The translations under genes and the position numbers were made by a program. A stretch of DNA of 64,000 bases from CAWJTN01 sp963845895 (lineage in GTDB: Bacteria > Patescibacteriota > Microgenomatia > UBA1406 > GWC2-37-13), in assembly GCA_963845895.1 (NCBI GenBank), contig CAWJTN010000001.1, positions 806,001 through 870,000 on the forward strand. Reading direction: 5' to 3'. Positions 10,401-19,900 of this stretch are shown here, one piece after another. The notes beneath the pieces are model-generated. The model did no database searches, had not been told where the DNA came from, and was given only the letters and a program-made list of their open reading frames with translations. Numbering within the stretch: position 1 is the stretch's first letter; the number at the start of each line of letters is the position of its first letter.

Positions 10401-10585
10401 TCACAGTTGACATGACGAAACTGTCCGGAAGTGCCACAGCCAGATGGTATGACCCTACTAATGGAACTTACAGCACAATTTCCGGATCTCCATTTTCCAA
10501 CACCGGTTCAAGGCAATTTATTCCTCCTTCAGGAAATCACACTGATGGAACAAGTGATTGGGTATTGATTTTGCAGGTAAATTAG
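7454..10585 (+). CDS. Beta-helix (pectate-lyase-like) / dockerin / apiosidase-like (DUF4038) fusion
   Basis: A 1043-aa exported multidomain protein. Residues 1-24 are a signal peptide. Residues about 25-510 form a right-handed parallel beta-helix of the DUF1565/pectate-lyase type, opening with YYISPTGNDANFGTSTSTPW. A dockerin lies at about 540-598, followed by a Pro/Thr linker. Residues about 615-880 are a DUF4038 apiosidase-like domain (PLKASANKRYLVDQNNVPFL, WLHGNDF, VYFMEGVYEY with candidate catalytic E858). The last about 140 residues resemble the putative collagen-binding C-terminal domain usual in this family. The characterised member of the family (GH140) removes apiose from rhamnogalacturonan II, so a pectic target is plausible but unproven. 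Closest relative in the window is the gene at 16921. Confidence 0.85.
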   Translation: MRKIKIIVVTCFFYLFFLSASAYATSYYISPTGNDANFGTSTSTPWKTFEKAWTKPLASGDTLYLMDGTYTSQNSTNATHIIYPTINGQAGKYITVKALNDGKAIIDGQNTRIPVEIGQSWGANDPNPSNTNLANTPQNPYGNYFEINGIVAKNSSASVVQVNARNVTLRRVSAYNANPHDNEHVITIWSQGDAATPSNILVEDSIAAGSGRKMILAYDSYNNVVFRRNFAAWQWWLGNNFCQSYWPQADGIEVYPAAYVDQPNITNNSINENNIYFGLSPDYGTSLSPNPGLRAGNNYYGDISLGAGMRWDNTNHLFVDPTFDSNTCTYNGTQRPATCSSSTCIDKIGGQDSYRAGYVLGTFGNPPFQHNTFQDIFGWGSGGLGLIAGPWDSSSTDNKLIRATLVHNGQSTSTSWPIITGRDVDTTAVSLALFTTKTDLKIGNPSYTGGGAQLQNQYVSGILTSTPLWPWPMEDRIKTEFADPSLFQANGVQGQVWTNFSVTQVVCQNILLPNGAVSSCPTTQSPTNTPVPTSTLVPSLNPTIAIGNGDANGDGKVDGKDLLVILTNYNLNKGLPTDQYGDGLVNMLDLNVVLSVLAQTTPTPTPTPSGPTPTPAAPVYPLKASANKRYLVDQNNVPFLIIGDSAQAMIGGLSQTDADTYLSNRAAAGINAIWAHVLCLGPHYPSCRTDGSTPDGIVPFTTPNDLSNPNQAYFTRVDQMIQLAAKYNIMVLLDPIETIGWLDVLRTNGVTKDFNYGVYLGNRYKNFPNVLWLHGNDFQTWSSSSDDAVVQAVANGIKSVDPNHLQTVELDYPTSASLNDSSWSSIIGLDLAYSYYSTYDQVLREYNRSNFIPVYFMEGVYEYQDYEGGYTGPHELRAQEYWTQLSGAAGNVYGNAYIFRFNGWQNHLNDTGFKEFTYWNNFFASRPWYNLVPDQNHTVVTAGYGTYQSINAGVMGNTSDYATTARTTDGTLIVSYMPTSRTITVDMTKLSGSATARWYDPTNGTYSTISGSPFSNTGSRQFIPPSGNHTDGTSDWVLILQVN

Positions 10586-10586
10586 T

Positions 10587-10614
10587 TTGATTTTATCTAT
10601 AGATGTAGTTTAAT
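10587..10614 (+). promoter_or_regulatory. Promoter, leaderless type
   Basis: TTGATT (10587-10592), a 16-nt spacer and TTTAAT (10609-10614), 7 nt before the ATG at 10622. The -35 box begins two bases after the stop of the upstream gene. The copy at 20471 is almost identical. Confidence 0.55.
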
Positions 10615-10621
10615 TATATTA

Positions 10622-12397
10622 ATGATCAAGAAAGTTATTTTTCTTTTTTCATTCTTTATTATTCTTTCTTCACTATTAACTGTTTCTGCCCAATCTCCAA
10701 CCATATCAATTGGTAACGGTGATGCCAATGGAGATGGAGTAGTAAACTCAAAAGATTTACTTGCTGTTTTTCAAAACTACAACAAATCATTAGGAGTACC
10801 AACTGACCAATACAAGGATGGACTAATAAATATGCTTGATCTTTCAGTTGTCATCTCCTCAATCCTTAATCCTCCTCCCACCCCAACCAGTACACCTATT
10901 CCTACCCCAACCGGTCCAACACCAACCCCAGCACCTGTTGGCAGTGACTGGTCCATGGCTGCTGCTAATCCCCAACGAACATCCCACAACTCTGTAGAAG
11001 TCAGAGGACCCTATAATCCAGTCTGGTATAGACCAATTGATCCATATATTGATAACAAGGTTCAGGTCATTGCCACAGGTGGTAAGGTTTACGTTTCCTC
11101 CTCCAAAGGACTCTATGCATTTGATGCCGGAAACGGTAACCAACTCTGGGTCTATGGAACAGAGATGCCTCTGGGAAACTCTCCTACAGTTGTAACTGTT
11201 AATGGAAAGTCTGTAGCCTATGTTGGTGGTTTTGATCACAGGATCCATGCCGTAGATACAAGTAGTGGAACAGATCTAACAGGTTACACTGCCTATGAAG
11301 CTTCTGCTGGATTTGATATTAATCCTTTATTTATCAATGACTCCTATGTAACAAATACTGTCTTTGCCGGTAACAGAGATGGTAACTTCTATGCTCTTGA
11401 CGCAGTAACAGGACTAAAGAAATGGAGTTACACAACAGGAGGTGCAATAAACTACTCAGCTGCTTACAAAAATGGTGTTGTCTACTTTGCCTCTGATGAC
11501 TCCTATGCCTATGCCTTAAATGCCTCAACCGGAGCACTGATTTGGAAATCAGCAAAACTCCCTGGAGTTGGTTTTGATATGTACTGGCCAGTCATCTACA
11601 CTGACCCGGCATCAGGTAAAGACTATGTTATTTTTACAGGCTCAATGAAGGCAGCCGGTTGGGGCTTTATGTGTAGTGATACTAGCATTGCACCATATGG
11701 GTGCCAAAGTCACTCTCCCAATTTCGAGATGTACAACGGTCTGTCCGGATATTGTGGAGCGATAGGAACTTCAACTTCTAAAAACGTCTCAAATCCTAAC
11801 GATAACAATTATCTCTGGCCAATCGGAACACAAACAATTAAGTGTGATATTCCCTGGAACTATTACAACAACAACCCGACGAGATGGAACAGCCAACCAC
11901 CATATTGGCGGTTTACTTTTATTCTGGACAGTAGTACAGGTACGGAGACTAGTTGGTATGCGCCGTTTAACCCTTCCTCAACTGATGGCAATGGCCAGGG
12001 TTACAAACACCCGCCGGTGGTTGGTGGCGACGGGGTATTATATACGTTTATCGGTTATATAGCCGGTGGAAATGGGGGGGCCGTGCAAGATGTTATCGGT
12101 TGGAAATTCGGAACACCGTATATCTCAAGAGTTATTGACGAAATGGCATCAGGCACAGATGGAGAGTCTGACGAACCTCGGACAATGACATCAGGAGGGA
12201 ATCTCATCTATTATGGAGAGGGATCATTTAATCATGAAGTTTTTGGAGCAATTGATGTATCTAAGCCGTTGGGGAGTAATTCTTATTGGAAATTTAATCC
12301 GGTCTATTCGGGTTCCGGTATTAAGTATACCAGTCTGGATCCGGGGGGAAGTTTGGCGGTAATAATGGTGCCTATAGCTATATGGATGGTTTCCTGA
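10622..12397 (+). CDS. Dockerin-PQQ-like propeller protein, N-terminal part (frameshifted)
   Basis: This frame encodes the signal peptide, dockerin, linker and beta-propeller of the same family as the gene at 416, then runs out of frame after KYTSLDP and ends 21 residues later. The continuation is the overlapping frame that starts at 12382. Compared with the intact paralogue at 20507, one base is missing at a run of six G (12343-12348). Residues 1-560 are close to the 20507 protein, and their DNA is nearly identical over about 600 bp (10980-11580 against 20890-21490). Either this is a sequencing error in the homopolymer or the gene is recently broken. Confidence 0.85.
   Translation: MIKKVIFLFSFFIILSSLLTVSAQSPTISIGNGDANGDGVVNSKDLLAVFQNYNKSLGVPTDQYKDGLINMLDLSVVISSILNPPPTPTSTPIPTPTGPTPTPAPVGSDWSMAAANPQRTSHNSVEVRGPYNPVWYRPIDPYIDNKVQVIATGGKVYVSSSKGLYAFDAGNGNQLWVYGTEMPLGNSPTVVTVNGKSVAYVGGFDHRIHAVDTSSGTDLTGYTAYEASAGFDINPLFINDSYVTNTVFAGNRDGNFYALDAVTGLKKWSYTTGGAINYSAAYKNGVVYFASDDSYAYALNASTGALIWKSAKLPGVGFDMYWPVIYTDPASGKDYVIFTGSMKAAGWGFMCSDTSIAPYGCQSHSPNFEMYNGLSGYCGAIGTSTSKNVSNPNDNNYLWPIGTQTIKCDIPWNYYNNNPTRWNSQPPYWRFTFILDSSTGTETSWYAPFNPSSTDGNGQGYKHPPVVGGDGVLYTFIGYIAGGNGGAVQDVIGWKFGTPYISRVIDEMASGTDGESDEPRTMTSGGNLIYYGEGSFNHEVFGAIDVSKPLGSNSYWKFNPVYSGSGIKYTSLDPGGSLAVIMVPIAIWMVS
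12343..12348 (+). other. Frameshift point in a G6 run
   Basis: Eleven bases lie between the CTG of TSL and the AAG of KFGG; the intact paralogue at 20507 has twelve. Adding one G to this run restores a single 10622-13725 reading frame of about 1034 codons. Confidence 0.8.
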
Positions 12398-13725
12398 ATT
12401 TTAGCCCCATTCCCTATAACGGAAAACTTTATCTCATAAATGGCAATACCCTTATTGCCTTAAGTTCAAATGGGACTGCTTCTTCGCCATTATCGACAGC
12501 TCAAGCTCCCAGCAATCTAACAAGTAGTTCTGTTTCGACAACAGTCTCAAGTTTGCAACAGACTCTAAATAATGAAGTGCAAAAAATGATCAATGCCGGA
12601 CCCTTACGACCAGGTTTCATGGATTCTGGTCAGCAAAGTCAATTTATGACCTATGCTTATGATAATCCGGTTCCTAACGAGCATTTACTGGAATACTTTC
12701 ATAATCCAGCTGATACGGTGGCTGCCCTGGTAAACGCTTTACCCTATCTTTCCACCTCTTTGCAATCCCAAGTCAAAACTTATTTGCAAACCTACTACGG
12801 AATCACCGGAAATACTCCTGCACCGTACTCATTTATTAATTACGCTAGCGTCGGCTGGAATAAAGCAGCCGGTCAACCAACACAAGCAAAAAGGGAAGCC
12901 TATGACGATACAGCTGAAATGACGGCGCAATTCAATACCATTGGTTATGATGCGGAGTACAATAATTTTGCTGCCAGCAGTCCTAGAACTTACATAAAGA
13001 CTAGTAATAGTGGTCTCAACCTGCGAATCGGTACCAGTACGGGGAATGGAGGTGGGGATGGTGGGTTCCCCCCCGATTCCTTTTACGGTGCTTGGAAGTA
13101 TGCCCAGACATTCCCCGGGACGGCTCTGACGATCTTTAACCTGATGAAAAATAAATTAAGTATAGCTGACCAAGCGGGAGTGAATAATGATATGACAGAC
13201 GCTAATTTAATTAAATATCCCTGGATTCTCAATGAATATATCGTAGGTTATCGAGGATATATGGAGTTAGAGAAGTTAGCGGGAGTAACAACTGATATTA
13301 GCCAAAGCAGTAAGTATGCTGAATATACAAGACTTGTGAATCTAAGGTTAAATAACTACAGTAAAGATGTTCCTTGGGATGGTAGTTATAACCACAATAA
13401 TGATTTGAATGCTGTCAGAAATTTCATCTATCTAACCCCAGAGCTAGCAGATATTTTAAGAACAAACAAACTTTCTCAAGTCCAGGATACGATTAACCAA
13501 TATGACATTCTTACACCCTACTGGTTTGTCTCCAAATACGACCGTTCCTATTCAGAATCTTACTACCAACCTTTAGATGACTACGCTTATCTTTTTCAAG
13601 CCAGAGCACAGATTCTAAAAACTCCCTTTAGTCAGCTTATTAAATATCTTGATGTCCCGGCATTTCAAACGGGTGACCTCTTCTATATCCAAAATCTTGT
13701 AGCTGCTCTACAAGCACCACAGTAG
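12382..13725 (+). CDS. Dockerin-PQQ-like propeller protein, C-terminal part (frameshifted)
   Basis: Continuation of the 10622 gene; the ATG at 12382 is internal. It carries the end of the propeller (NFSPIPYNGKLYLINGNTLI) and the whole unrecognised helical domain: LRPGFMDSG, LPYLSTSLQSQVKTYLQTYYG, AKREAYDDTAEM, LNEYIVGYRGYMELEKL, YWFVSKYDRSY and the terminal DLFYIQNLVAALQAPQ. It is very similar to the end of the gene at 20507. If the frameshift is real, the secreted product would lack this domain. Confidence 0.85.
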   Translation: MDGFLNFSPIPYNGKLYLINGNTLIALSSNGTASSPLSTAQAPSNLTSSSVSTTVSSLQQTLNNEVQKMINAGPLRPGFMDSGQQSQFMTYAYDNPVPNEHLLEYFHNPADTVAALVNALPYLSTSLQSQVKTYLQTYYGITGNTPAPYSFINYASVGWNKAAGQPTQAKREAYDDTAEMTAQFNTIGYDAEYNNFAASSPRTYIKTSNSGLNLRIGTSTGNGGGDGGFPPDSFYGAWKYAQTFPGTALTIFNLMKNKLSIADQAGVNNDMTDANLIKYPWILNEYIVGYRGYMELEKLAGVTTDISQSSKYAEYTRLVNLRLNNYSKDVPWDGSYNHNNDLNAVRNFIYLTPELADILRTNKLSQVQDTINQYDILTPYWFVSKYDRSYSESYYQPLDDYAYLFQARAQILKTPFSQLIKYLDVPAFQTGDLFYIQNLVAALQAPQ

Positions 13726-13726
13726 A

Positions 13727-13785
13727 TACATTATGCGAATAATCGCGAATCAGAATACCATTCGAATTTATTCGAATACGCGAAT
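13727..13785. repeat. CGAAT-rich intergenic repeat
   Basis: GCGAAT/CGAAT units in the gap after 13725; the block up to the next ATG is nearly identical to 3363-3460. Confidence 0.75.
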
Positions 13786-13814
13786 TTGACTAATTACTAA
13801 ATTATTGCTAGATT
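13786..13814 (+). promoter_or_regulatory. Promoter, leaderless type
   Basis: TTGACT (13786-13791), 17-nt spacer, TAGATT (13809-13814), then 7 nt to the ATG at 13822. One base in the spacer differs from the copy at 3425. Confidence 0.75.
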
Positions 13815-13821
13815 TAGAGTA

Positions 13822-16800
13822 ATGAAAAGGTTTGTCTTTTCTATTTTCTTCTTATTGATTATTCTTTCTTTACTATTAACTGTTTCTGCTCAATCTCCAA
13901 CCATATCAATTGGTAATGGTGATGCCAATGGAGATGGGGTAGTGAATAGTAAAGACATTCTAACTGTTTTAAGTAACTACAATAAATCATTAGGATTACC
14001 AACTGATCAGTATGGAGATTCACTCATCAATATGGTTGATCTTGGAGTTGTCATCTCCTCAATCCTTAATCCTTCTCCCTCACCAACCACTAAACCAACC
14101 AATACACCTTTCCCCACACCAACTGGTCCCACACCAACTCCAGGTCCTCAAGCTGCAACCTGGTATATGGCAGGAGCTAATCCTCAAAGAACCAGTTGGG
14201 TATCAGAAGAGGTAAGAGGCAATCTCAATGTCGCCTGGTATCATCCCATAGAACCTTACATTCCCTACAAAGTACAACCAATCTTCTATAGTGGTGTAGC
14301 TTATGTTTCAACTGCAAGAGGACTCTATGTTTTTAATAGTTCTGATGGTTCTCTCCTTTGGGTGTATCCAACAGAGTTGCCTCTTGGTAACTCACCAACC
14401 ATTGTCTCTGTAAACGGTAAGATAGTTGCCTATGCTCCCGGATATGACCACAAGATCCATGCCATCGATACCTCAACTCATACTGATCTTACAGGTTACA
14501 CCCCCTATGAAGCTCAAGCTGGATTTGAAACAAATCCTCTGGTTGTAAACAATATCATCTATGCCGGCAATCGTGACGGTAATTTTTATGCACTGGATGC
14601 TGTAAGCGGTGCATTAAAATGGAAATATCAAGTAGGTGGACCGATCCTTTATAGTGCTGCCATGTCTAAAGACAACACCACTCTCTATTTTGCCTCTCAA
14701 GACATGTATGCATATGCTTTAAACATCACTGACGGAACTCTTAAATGGAAATCAGCTAAATTTCCAGGTCAGGGATTCTTCTCATTCTGGCCTGTCGTCT
14801 ATACCAATAAATCTACCGGTAAAGAATACGTCATTTTCAACGGAGGAGAAAATTATCGACAATCAGAGTTTTGGGTAGCTACTTCAGAGGACTCTCATGG
14901 AGAAACAAGTATTTTCAATTCCTATAATCTCTCGGGAGGCAGACTTCCCAGAACCAGTCCTTCGATCAGCGGTGATTGGGCTGCCGGTACGGTGACGATG
15001 GATGCCAGCATCCTGGCTGATTATTTCAGCAAATATCCTTACCGCCGATCAGACTATGTTTTAGATGCCGGAAGCGGACAGGAATTTACCTATACGTATA
15101 ATGGTAAACAGACTTATGCTCCATTTAGTTATTCCGGTGTTACCCGGGGCGGCAGCAAATACCCGCCGATCGTCAACGGTATCGACGGAGTTTTCTATCA
15201 GCAGACCGCCTATACAGATTATAACGGATGGATCAGCAGAGGTGCTCCTGTCGGATGGAAATTTGGCACGCAGTATCTAAGCGAGGTCGCCAATACGACC
15301 TTCGCAAGCGATGAACCGACCGCTTTTTCATCCGGTGGAAACGTGATTTATTTCACTCTTTGCTGCGACCGTTCTGCCGTTGGTTTTGATGTGAGGCCCG
15401 GACAGTCAAATGGCGCCTGGACATATTGGAACTACAATATGGCAAGTAATAGCTTAATCCCGGGATACCAGCAGATGTACAATGACGGAGACTCTTCGAC
15501 CTACAATGATATGAATGGTTGGCAAGTCTATGTCGGAAAAAATCAGAGTAAAAACGGTATTTATGGTAAACACGGGATGGATCAGTCTCCGCCCATACCC
15601 TATCAAGGAAAACTGTTTTTTCTGAAAGGTAATTCTTTGATAGCGTTTAGTCCAACAGGTTCTGGTGTCAAGACGCCCCTTCCGCTAGCGACAATAGTAT
15701 CTGCACCAAGTTCATCAATCACTCTTACAAAAACGACTCTTCAACAGCGACTGGAAACCGAAGTTCAAAATATGATTACCACAGGTCATCTCCGGCCCGG
15801 CTATTCTCCGGCAGCATTCTTTGACCTGTCTGGAGTAGGCAGTAGATCTAGTGATGAGGAAATGGGAGAAATTTTTGATTATTTTCAAAATCCAGCTGAT
15901 ACTGTTTCAGCACTATTAATAGCCTATCCTTATTTATCTGCATCTCTCCAATCTTCCGTAATAACATACTTAAAGAGCAATTACGGTCCAGGCGCGCCCT
16001 ATGATTTCACAAAGATTGTTCATATAGGCTGGGGTTCTGGAGCAGTGAGAGAGTGGGCAGATCCGCCGCCTGACTGGCTTAACTTCAGTCAGTCTCCTGG
16101 TCAACCTTATAGGTCTCCTTTAAATCCTTCAACTCAAACGGACTGCGGTAGTTGCGGCTATTGGCATAATTTCCCTCCCTTTAATTTTTATGCTGCCTGG
16201 AAATATGCCCAAATTGTTGGCAATAATGACGTGACGACGGCCAAAAACATTTTTAATTCCATGAGTAGTAAAATTGAAGCTCCGCCGACCGACAGTTTTC
16301 TCACCAGTAAGCCGTATTTTATTAACCTTTATGCGGCTGGTTATCTAGGCTATCTCCAACTTAAACAGCTGGCAGGATTAGGCGCAGACTCAACAGTCCA
16401 AGGCTATTATAATCACATGCTAACTTTACGTGTCACTAATTTTTTAAGCGTATTCAAAGACACTCCCTATTGGGAACCTGGTGGCCAAGATGGTACGAAC
16501 TGGATAGCTAATCTTCAAGAGGTACTGGCTCCTGCCCGAAACTTCATGTTTATGACACCGGAGATTGCAGCTTATATGAATCAGAATATATCCGCGGCTG
16601 ATCTGCAGACGATGATGAATGAATATATATATGTGGCTCCATATTGGTTTGTTTCGCGATTTGACAATTCTTACGGTGAAGGTACCCTTATGCATCTTTA
16701 TAATGCTTCTCTTTTTCAAACTAAAGCATATATTCAAAAACAACCGTTAAGCGAGTTGGCTAAGTATCTTGATGTTTCAGCTTTTAAAGTCGGCGACCTC

Positions 16801-16842
16801 TTTTACATCCAAAATCTAGTTGCTGCCATTCAAGCGCCTTGA
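13822..16842 (+). CDS. Dockerin-PQQ-like propeller surface protein with C-terminal helical domain, divergent copy
   Basis: A 1006-aa member of the family at 416: signal peptide (1-24), dockerin (about 28-83), linker, propeller (about 105-620: GLYVFNSSDGSLLWVY, NFYALDAVSGALKWKY) and helical domain (about 635-1006). The C-terminal half is the most divergent in the window. Its end is DLFYIQNLVAAIQAP, and the middle of the helical domain has a Trp/Pro/Cys-rich stretch (WADPPPDWLNF, TQTDCGSCGYWHNFPP) absent from the others. The aromatic patch WHNFPPFNFYAAWKYA lines up with FPPDSFYGAWKYA in the paralogues, so FYxAWKYA is a core family motif. Function unknown; surface glycan binding or degradation is inferred from the neighbours. 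Confidence 0.9.
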   Translation: MKRFVFSIFFLLIILSLLLTVSAQSPTISIGNGDANGDGVVNSKDILTVLSNYNKSLGLPTDQYGDSLINMVDLGVVISSILNPSPSPTTKPTNTPFPTPTGPTPTPGPQAATWYMAGANPQRTSWVSEEVRGNLNVAWYHPIEPYIPYKVQPIFYSGVAYVSTARGLYVFNSSDGSLLWVYPTELPLGNSPTIVSVNGKIVAYAPGYDHKIHAIDTSTHTDLTGYTPYEAQAGFETNPLVVNNIIYAGNRDGNFYALDAVSGALKWKYQVGGPILYSAAMSKDNTTLYFASQDMYAYALNITDGTLKWKSAKFPGQGFFSFWPVVYTNKSTGKEYVIFNGGENYRQSEFWVATSEDSHGETSIFNSYNLSGGRLPRTSPSISGDWAAGTVTMDASILADYFSKYPYRRSDYVLDAGSGQEFTYTYNGKQTYAPFSYSGVTRGGSKYPPIVNGIDGVFYQQTAYTDYNGWISRGAPVGWKFGTQYLSEVANTTFASDEPTAFSSGGNVIYFTLCCDRSAVGFDVRPGQSNGAWTYWNYNMASNSLIPGYQQMYNDGDSSTYNDMNGWQVYVGKNQSKNGIYGKHGMDQSPPIPYQGKLFFLKGNSLIAFSPTGSGVKTPLPLATIVSAPSSSITLTKTTLQQRLETEVQNMITTGHLRPGYSPAAFFDLSGVGSRSSDEEMGEIFDYFQNPADTVSALLIAYPYLSASLQSSVITYLKSNYGPGAPYDFTKIVHIGWGSGAVREWADPPPDWLNFSQSPGQPYRSPLNPSTQTDCGSCGYWHNFPPFNFYAAWKYAQIVGNNDVTTAKNIFNSMSSKIEAPPTDSFLTSKPYFINLYAAGYLGYLQLKQLAGLGADSTVQGYYNHMLTLRVTNFLSVFKDTPYWEPGGQDGTNWIANLQEVLAPARNFMFMTPEIAAYMNQNISAADLQTMMNEYIYVAPYWFVSRFDNSYGEGTLMHLYNASLFQTKAYIQKQPLSELAKYLDVSAFKVGDLFYIQNLVAAIQAP

Positions 16843-16878
16843 GATGAAACATCAGACTTAAGAAGTTTATCCGATGAT

Positions 16879-16907
16879 TTGACTCTTCTATTTTTCTTCA
16901 CTATATT
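16879..16907 (+). promoter_or_regulatory. Promoter; its -35 box mimics a TTG start
   Basis: TTGACT (16879-16884), 17-nt spacer, TATATT (16902-16907). A reading frame is open from the TTG, but this triplet belongs to the -35 element. Translation more likely begins at the in-frame GTG at 16921, 13 nt after the -10 box. Confidence 0.65.
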
Positions 16908-16920
16908 TAAATTAATAATA

Positions 16921-19900
16921 GTGGAAAAAATTAGAACGGTAATTAATTTTCTGGTTGCAGTATTTATTACAATCCTAGTTGTATCATTTTTTAGCTATAA
17001 AACTTTCGCACAAAGTTCATCTCCTTACGGCGGTATTCCTTGGTCAATTCCTGGAACAATTCAGATTGAAGATTATGATCTCGGAGGGGAAGGAGTCGCT
17101 TATCATGATGCAGATAGTTCAAATAAAGGCGGCCAGTACCGAAATGACGGAGTTGATATCCAAATTACTCAGGACGGGTCGGGAAGTTCGTATGAAGTTT
17201 TTTCAGCGGTGGCCGGTGAGTGGTTGCAGTATACAGTTAATGTATCAACAACCGGCACTTATCAGCTGATGCTACGCGGGCAGGCGGTGTCTTCTGCAAC
17301 CGGAGGCAAGGTACATTTGGAAGTGGATGGTATCAACAAAAGCGGAACGATCAGTATTGTTCCAGGGACGTGGCAGGGATTAACAACTATCTATGTACCG
17401 GGGATTTCTCTTACAGCCGGTCAACATTTGGTGAAATTAGTAATGGATACGAATTCCACCGCTGGAGTTGCCGGCGCTTTTAACTGGATGAGATTTGATC
17501 TCACCTCTCCTTTACCAACTAGGATTCCGGTAGTTATTCCAACCCCGGGAAGCGTTGTCTTTTATGTTTCTCCAACTGGAAATGACTCCAATGCTGGGAC
17601 GTTGGCTCAACCTTGGAAAACAATTACTAAAGCTGCTAATACGTTAACCGCTGGTCAGACGGTTTATATCAGAGGCAGTACCTACAACGAGATACTCACC
17701 CCTAAAAATTCTGGTACCAATAACAATTACATTATATATAGCAGTTATTCAGGGGAGACTGTGACCCTTGATGCATCAGGTTTGGCTATTTCTCAAATCC
17801 ATGGAATCGTCGATCTCTACAATAAGAGTTATATTAGAATTACAGGCCTGAGGATAGTAAATGCCGGAGTCAATGTGTCAAACGGTCACTGGAATGAAGG
17901 TGTTACTATTCAGAACTCGGACCATATTGTTATCGACCATAATTATGTGAATCACACCTATTCGAGCGGAGTCGATATCGGTTTGTTCTCGAGCGAGATT
18001 TTGATTGATAATAATGAGGTTGATGCGACCAACTTTGGCGAAACAGAATCTTGTTTAGCGACATTTTGGTTTGCCAATAATGTGGAAGTGAGAAATAACT
18101 ATGTCCATAACTGTCCTTCCGAAGGGATTAATGCGGTGACCGGAGCACATGACGTCACAGTGCATAATGATATTGTCAGTAATGGAGGCGGAGCCGGAAG
18201 CGGATTAGGTATCTATACTGATGCCTGGACTGAACACACGTATAACATTAATATTTATAATAATATTTCCCACGATAACAATGGTGCGGGTTTTGCTCTC
18301 AGCTCTGAGGCCGGAGGACTGCTTGAGAATGTCAATCTCTACAACAATATTTCCTATAATAACGGGACTTGGGGTATACTGATCAGTAACTTTCCTTGGG
18401 ATAACGCCTATGGTTCGTATCACCCGATGAAAAATATCAACATTATCAATAATACAATTTATGGTAATGACACAAGCTCTTCTGGTCAACCCGGAATTGC
18501 GGAGATTAACCCTGATGCTACAGGAGTAGTTATTAGAAATAACATTAGTAGCAGAAATTTGTCGACTAATTATCCTCTAAGTCAGCTGACAGTCAACGAT
18601 CCAGCCAACGCCACAGTTGATCACAACTTATTCTATGGCGCGAGCAGTTATCTGGGCAACAATTACGTTCAGGGAAATCCCTTGTTTATCAATCTGAGTG
18701 GCGGCGATTTTCACTTGCAATCAGGCTCTCCAGCAATAAATGTTGGCTCGGCGACTAATGCTCCGGCTTTTGATTTTGACGGCAATTTAAGACCGGCCGG
18801 AGCAGGGTATGATATTGGGGCTTACGAATATGGTTCTTCTCCAGGCCCAACCAACACTCCTGTTCCTACATCTACATTGGTTCCTAGTCTCACTCCAACC
18901 ATATCAATTGGTAACGGTGATGCCAATGGAGATGGAGTAGTAAATTCAAAAGATTTACTTACTGTTTTTCAAAACTACAACAAATCATTAGGATTACCAA
19001 CCGATCAGTATGGAGACGGTTTAGTCAACATGTTAGATCTTAATGTTGTATTATCTGTTCTTGCTCGAACTACTCCAACTCCAACACCAACCACAATTCC
19101 TTCTTCGACTCCTACTCCCACTCCTTCTGGTCCAACGCCAACTCCAGCTGCTTCCGTATATCCTCTTAAAGCCAGTGCAAACAAACGATATCTAGTTGAC
19201 CAGAACAATGTGCCGTTCCTGATGATGGGTGATTCACCACAGGCGCTTATCGGAATGCTCTCGGAAGCAGACGCTGGGACATATTTTGCGGATAGGAAAA
19301 ACCGTGGCTTCAATGCGGCCTGGGTGAGTCTGCTTTGTTTGCCGCTTTATTATTCTGGATGTCACTCGGACGGGTCACTAGCTGATGGGTCCAATATTAA
19401 ACTTTTTAACGGAACCTTTGGGGACTTGACGGTGACAAACTTGAATGATACCTACTTTACCCGCGTTGATCACATTCTAAATATTGCCCAGAGTTATGGA
19501 ATTGTTGTTTTACTTGATCCCATAGAAACTGGAAGTTGGTTGCAGGTGATTCGGGATAATAATGTGGTAGACACTAATGGACATACCAAAGACTACAATT
19601 TCGGAGTCTATCTTGGCAACCGTTACAAGAATTTCCCTAACATTGTCTGGCTCAACGGCAACGATTTTCAAAGCTGGCGAACTTCGAGCGATGATGCGGC
19701 AGTGACAGAGGTGGCGAAAGGGATTAAATCGACAGATACTAATCACCTACAGACAGTGGAACTGGATTACAATGACAGTGGCTCACTCGATGATTCCAAC
19801 TGGGCTCCAATCATTGGTTTGGATTCCGCCTATAGCTATTATCCCCAGTATAATCGGGTGCTTCAGGAATACAACAGGACAAACTTCATACCAGTTTACT

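Noticed and set aside
16879..16920. TTG start codons at 16879, 20471, 55290 and 59366
   Set aside because: The first three are -35 boxes with the proper distance to a -10 box, and the fourth lies in repeat DNA. Starts just before the signal peptide or conserved domain fit better.
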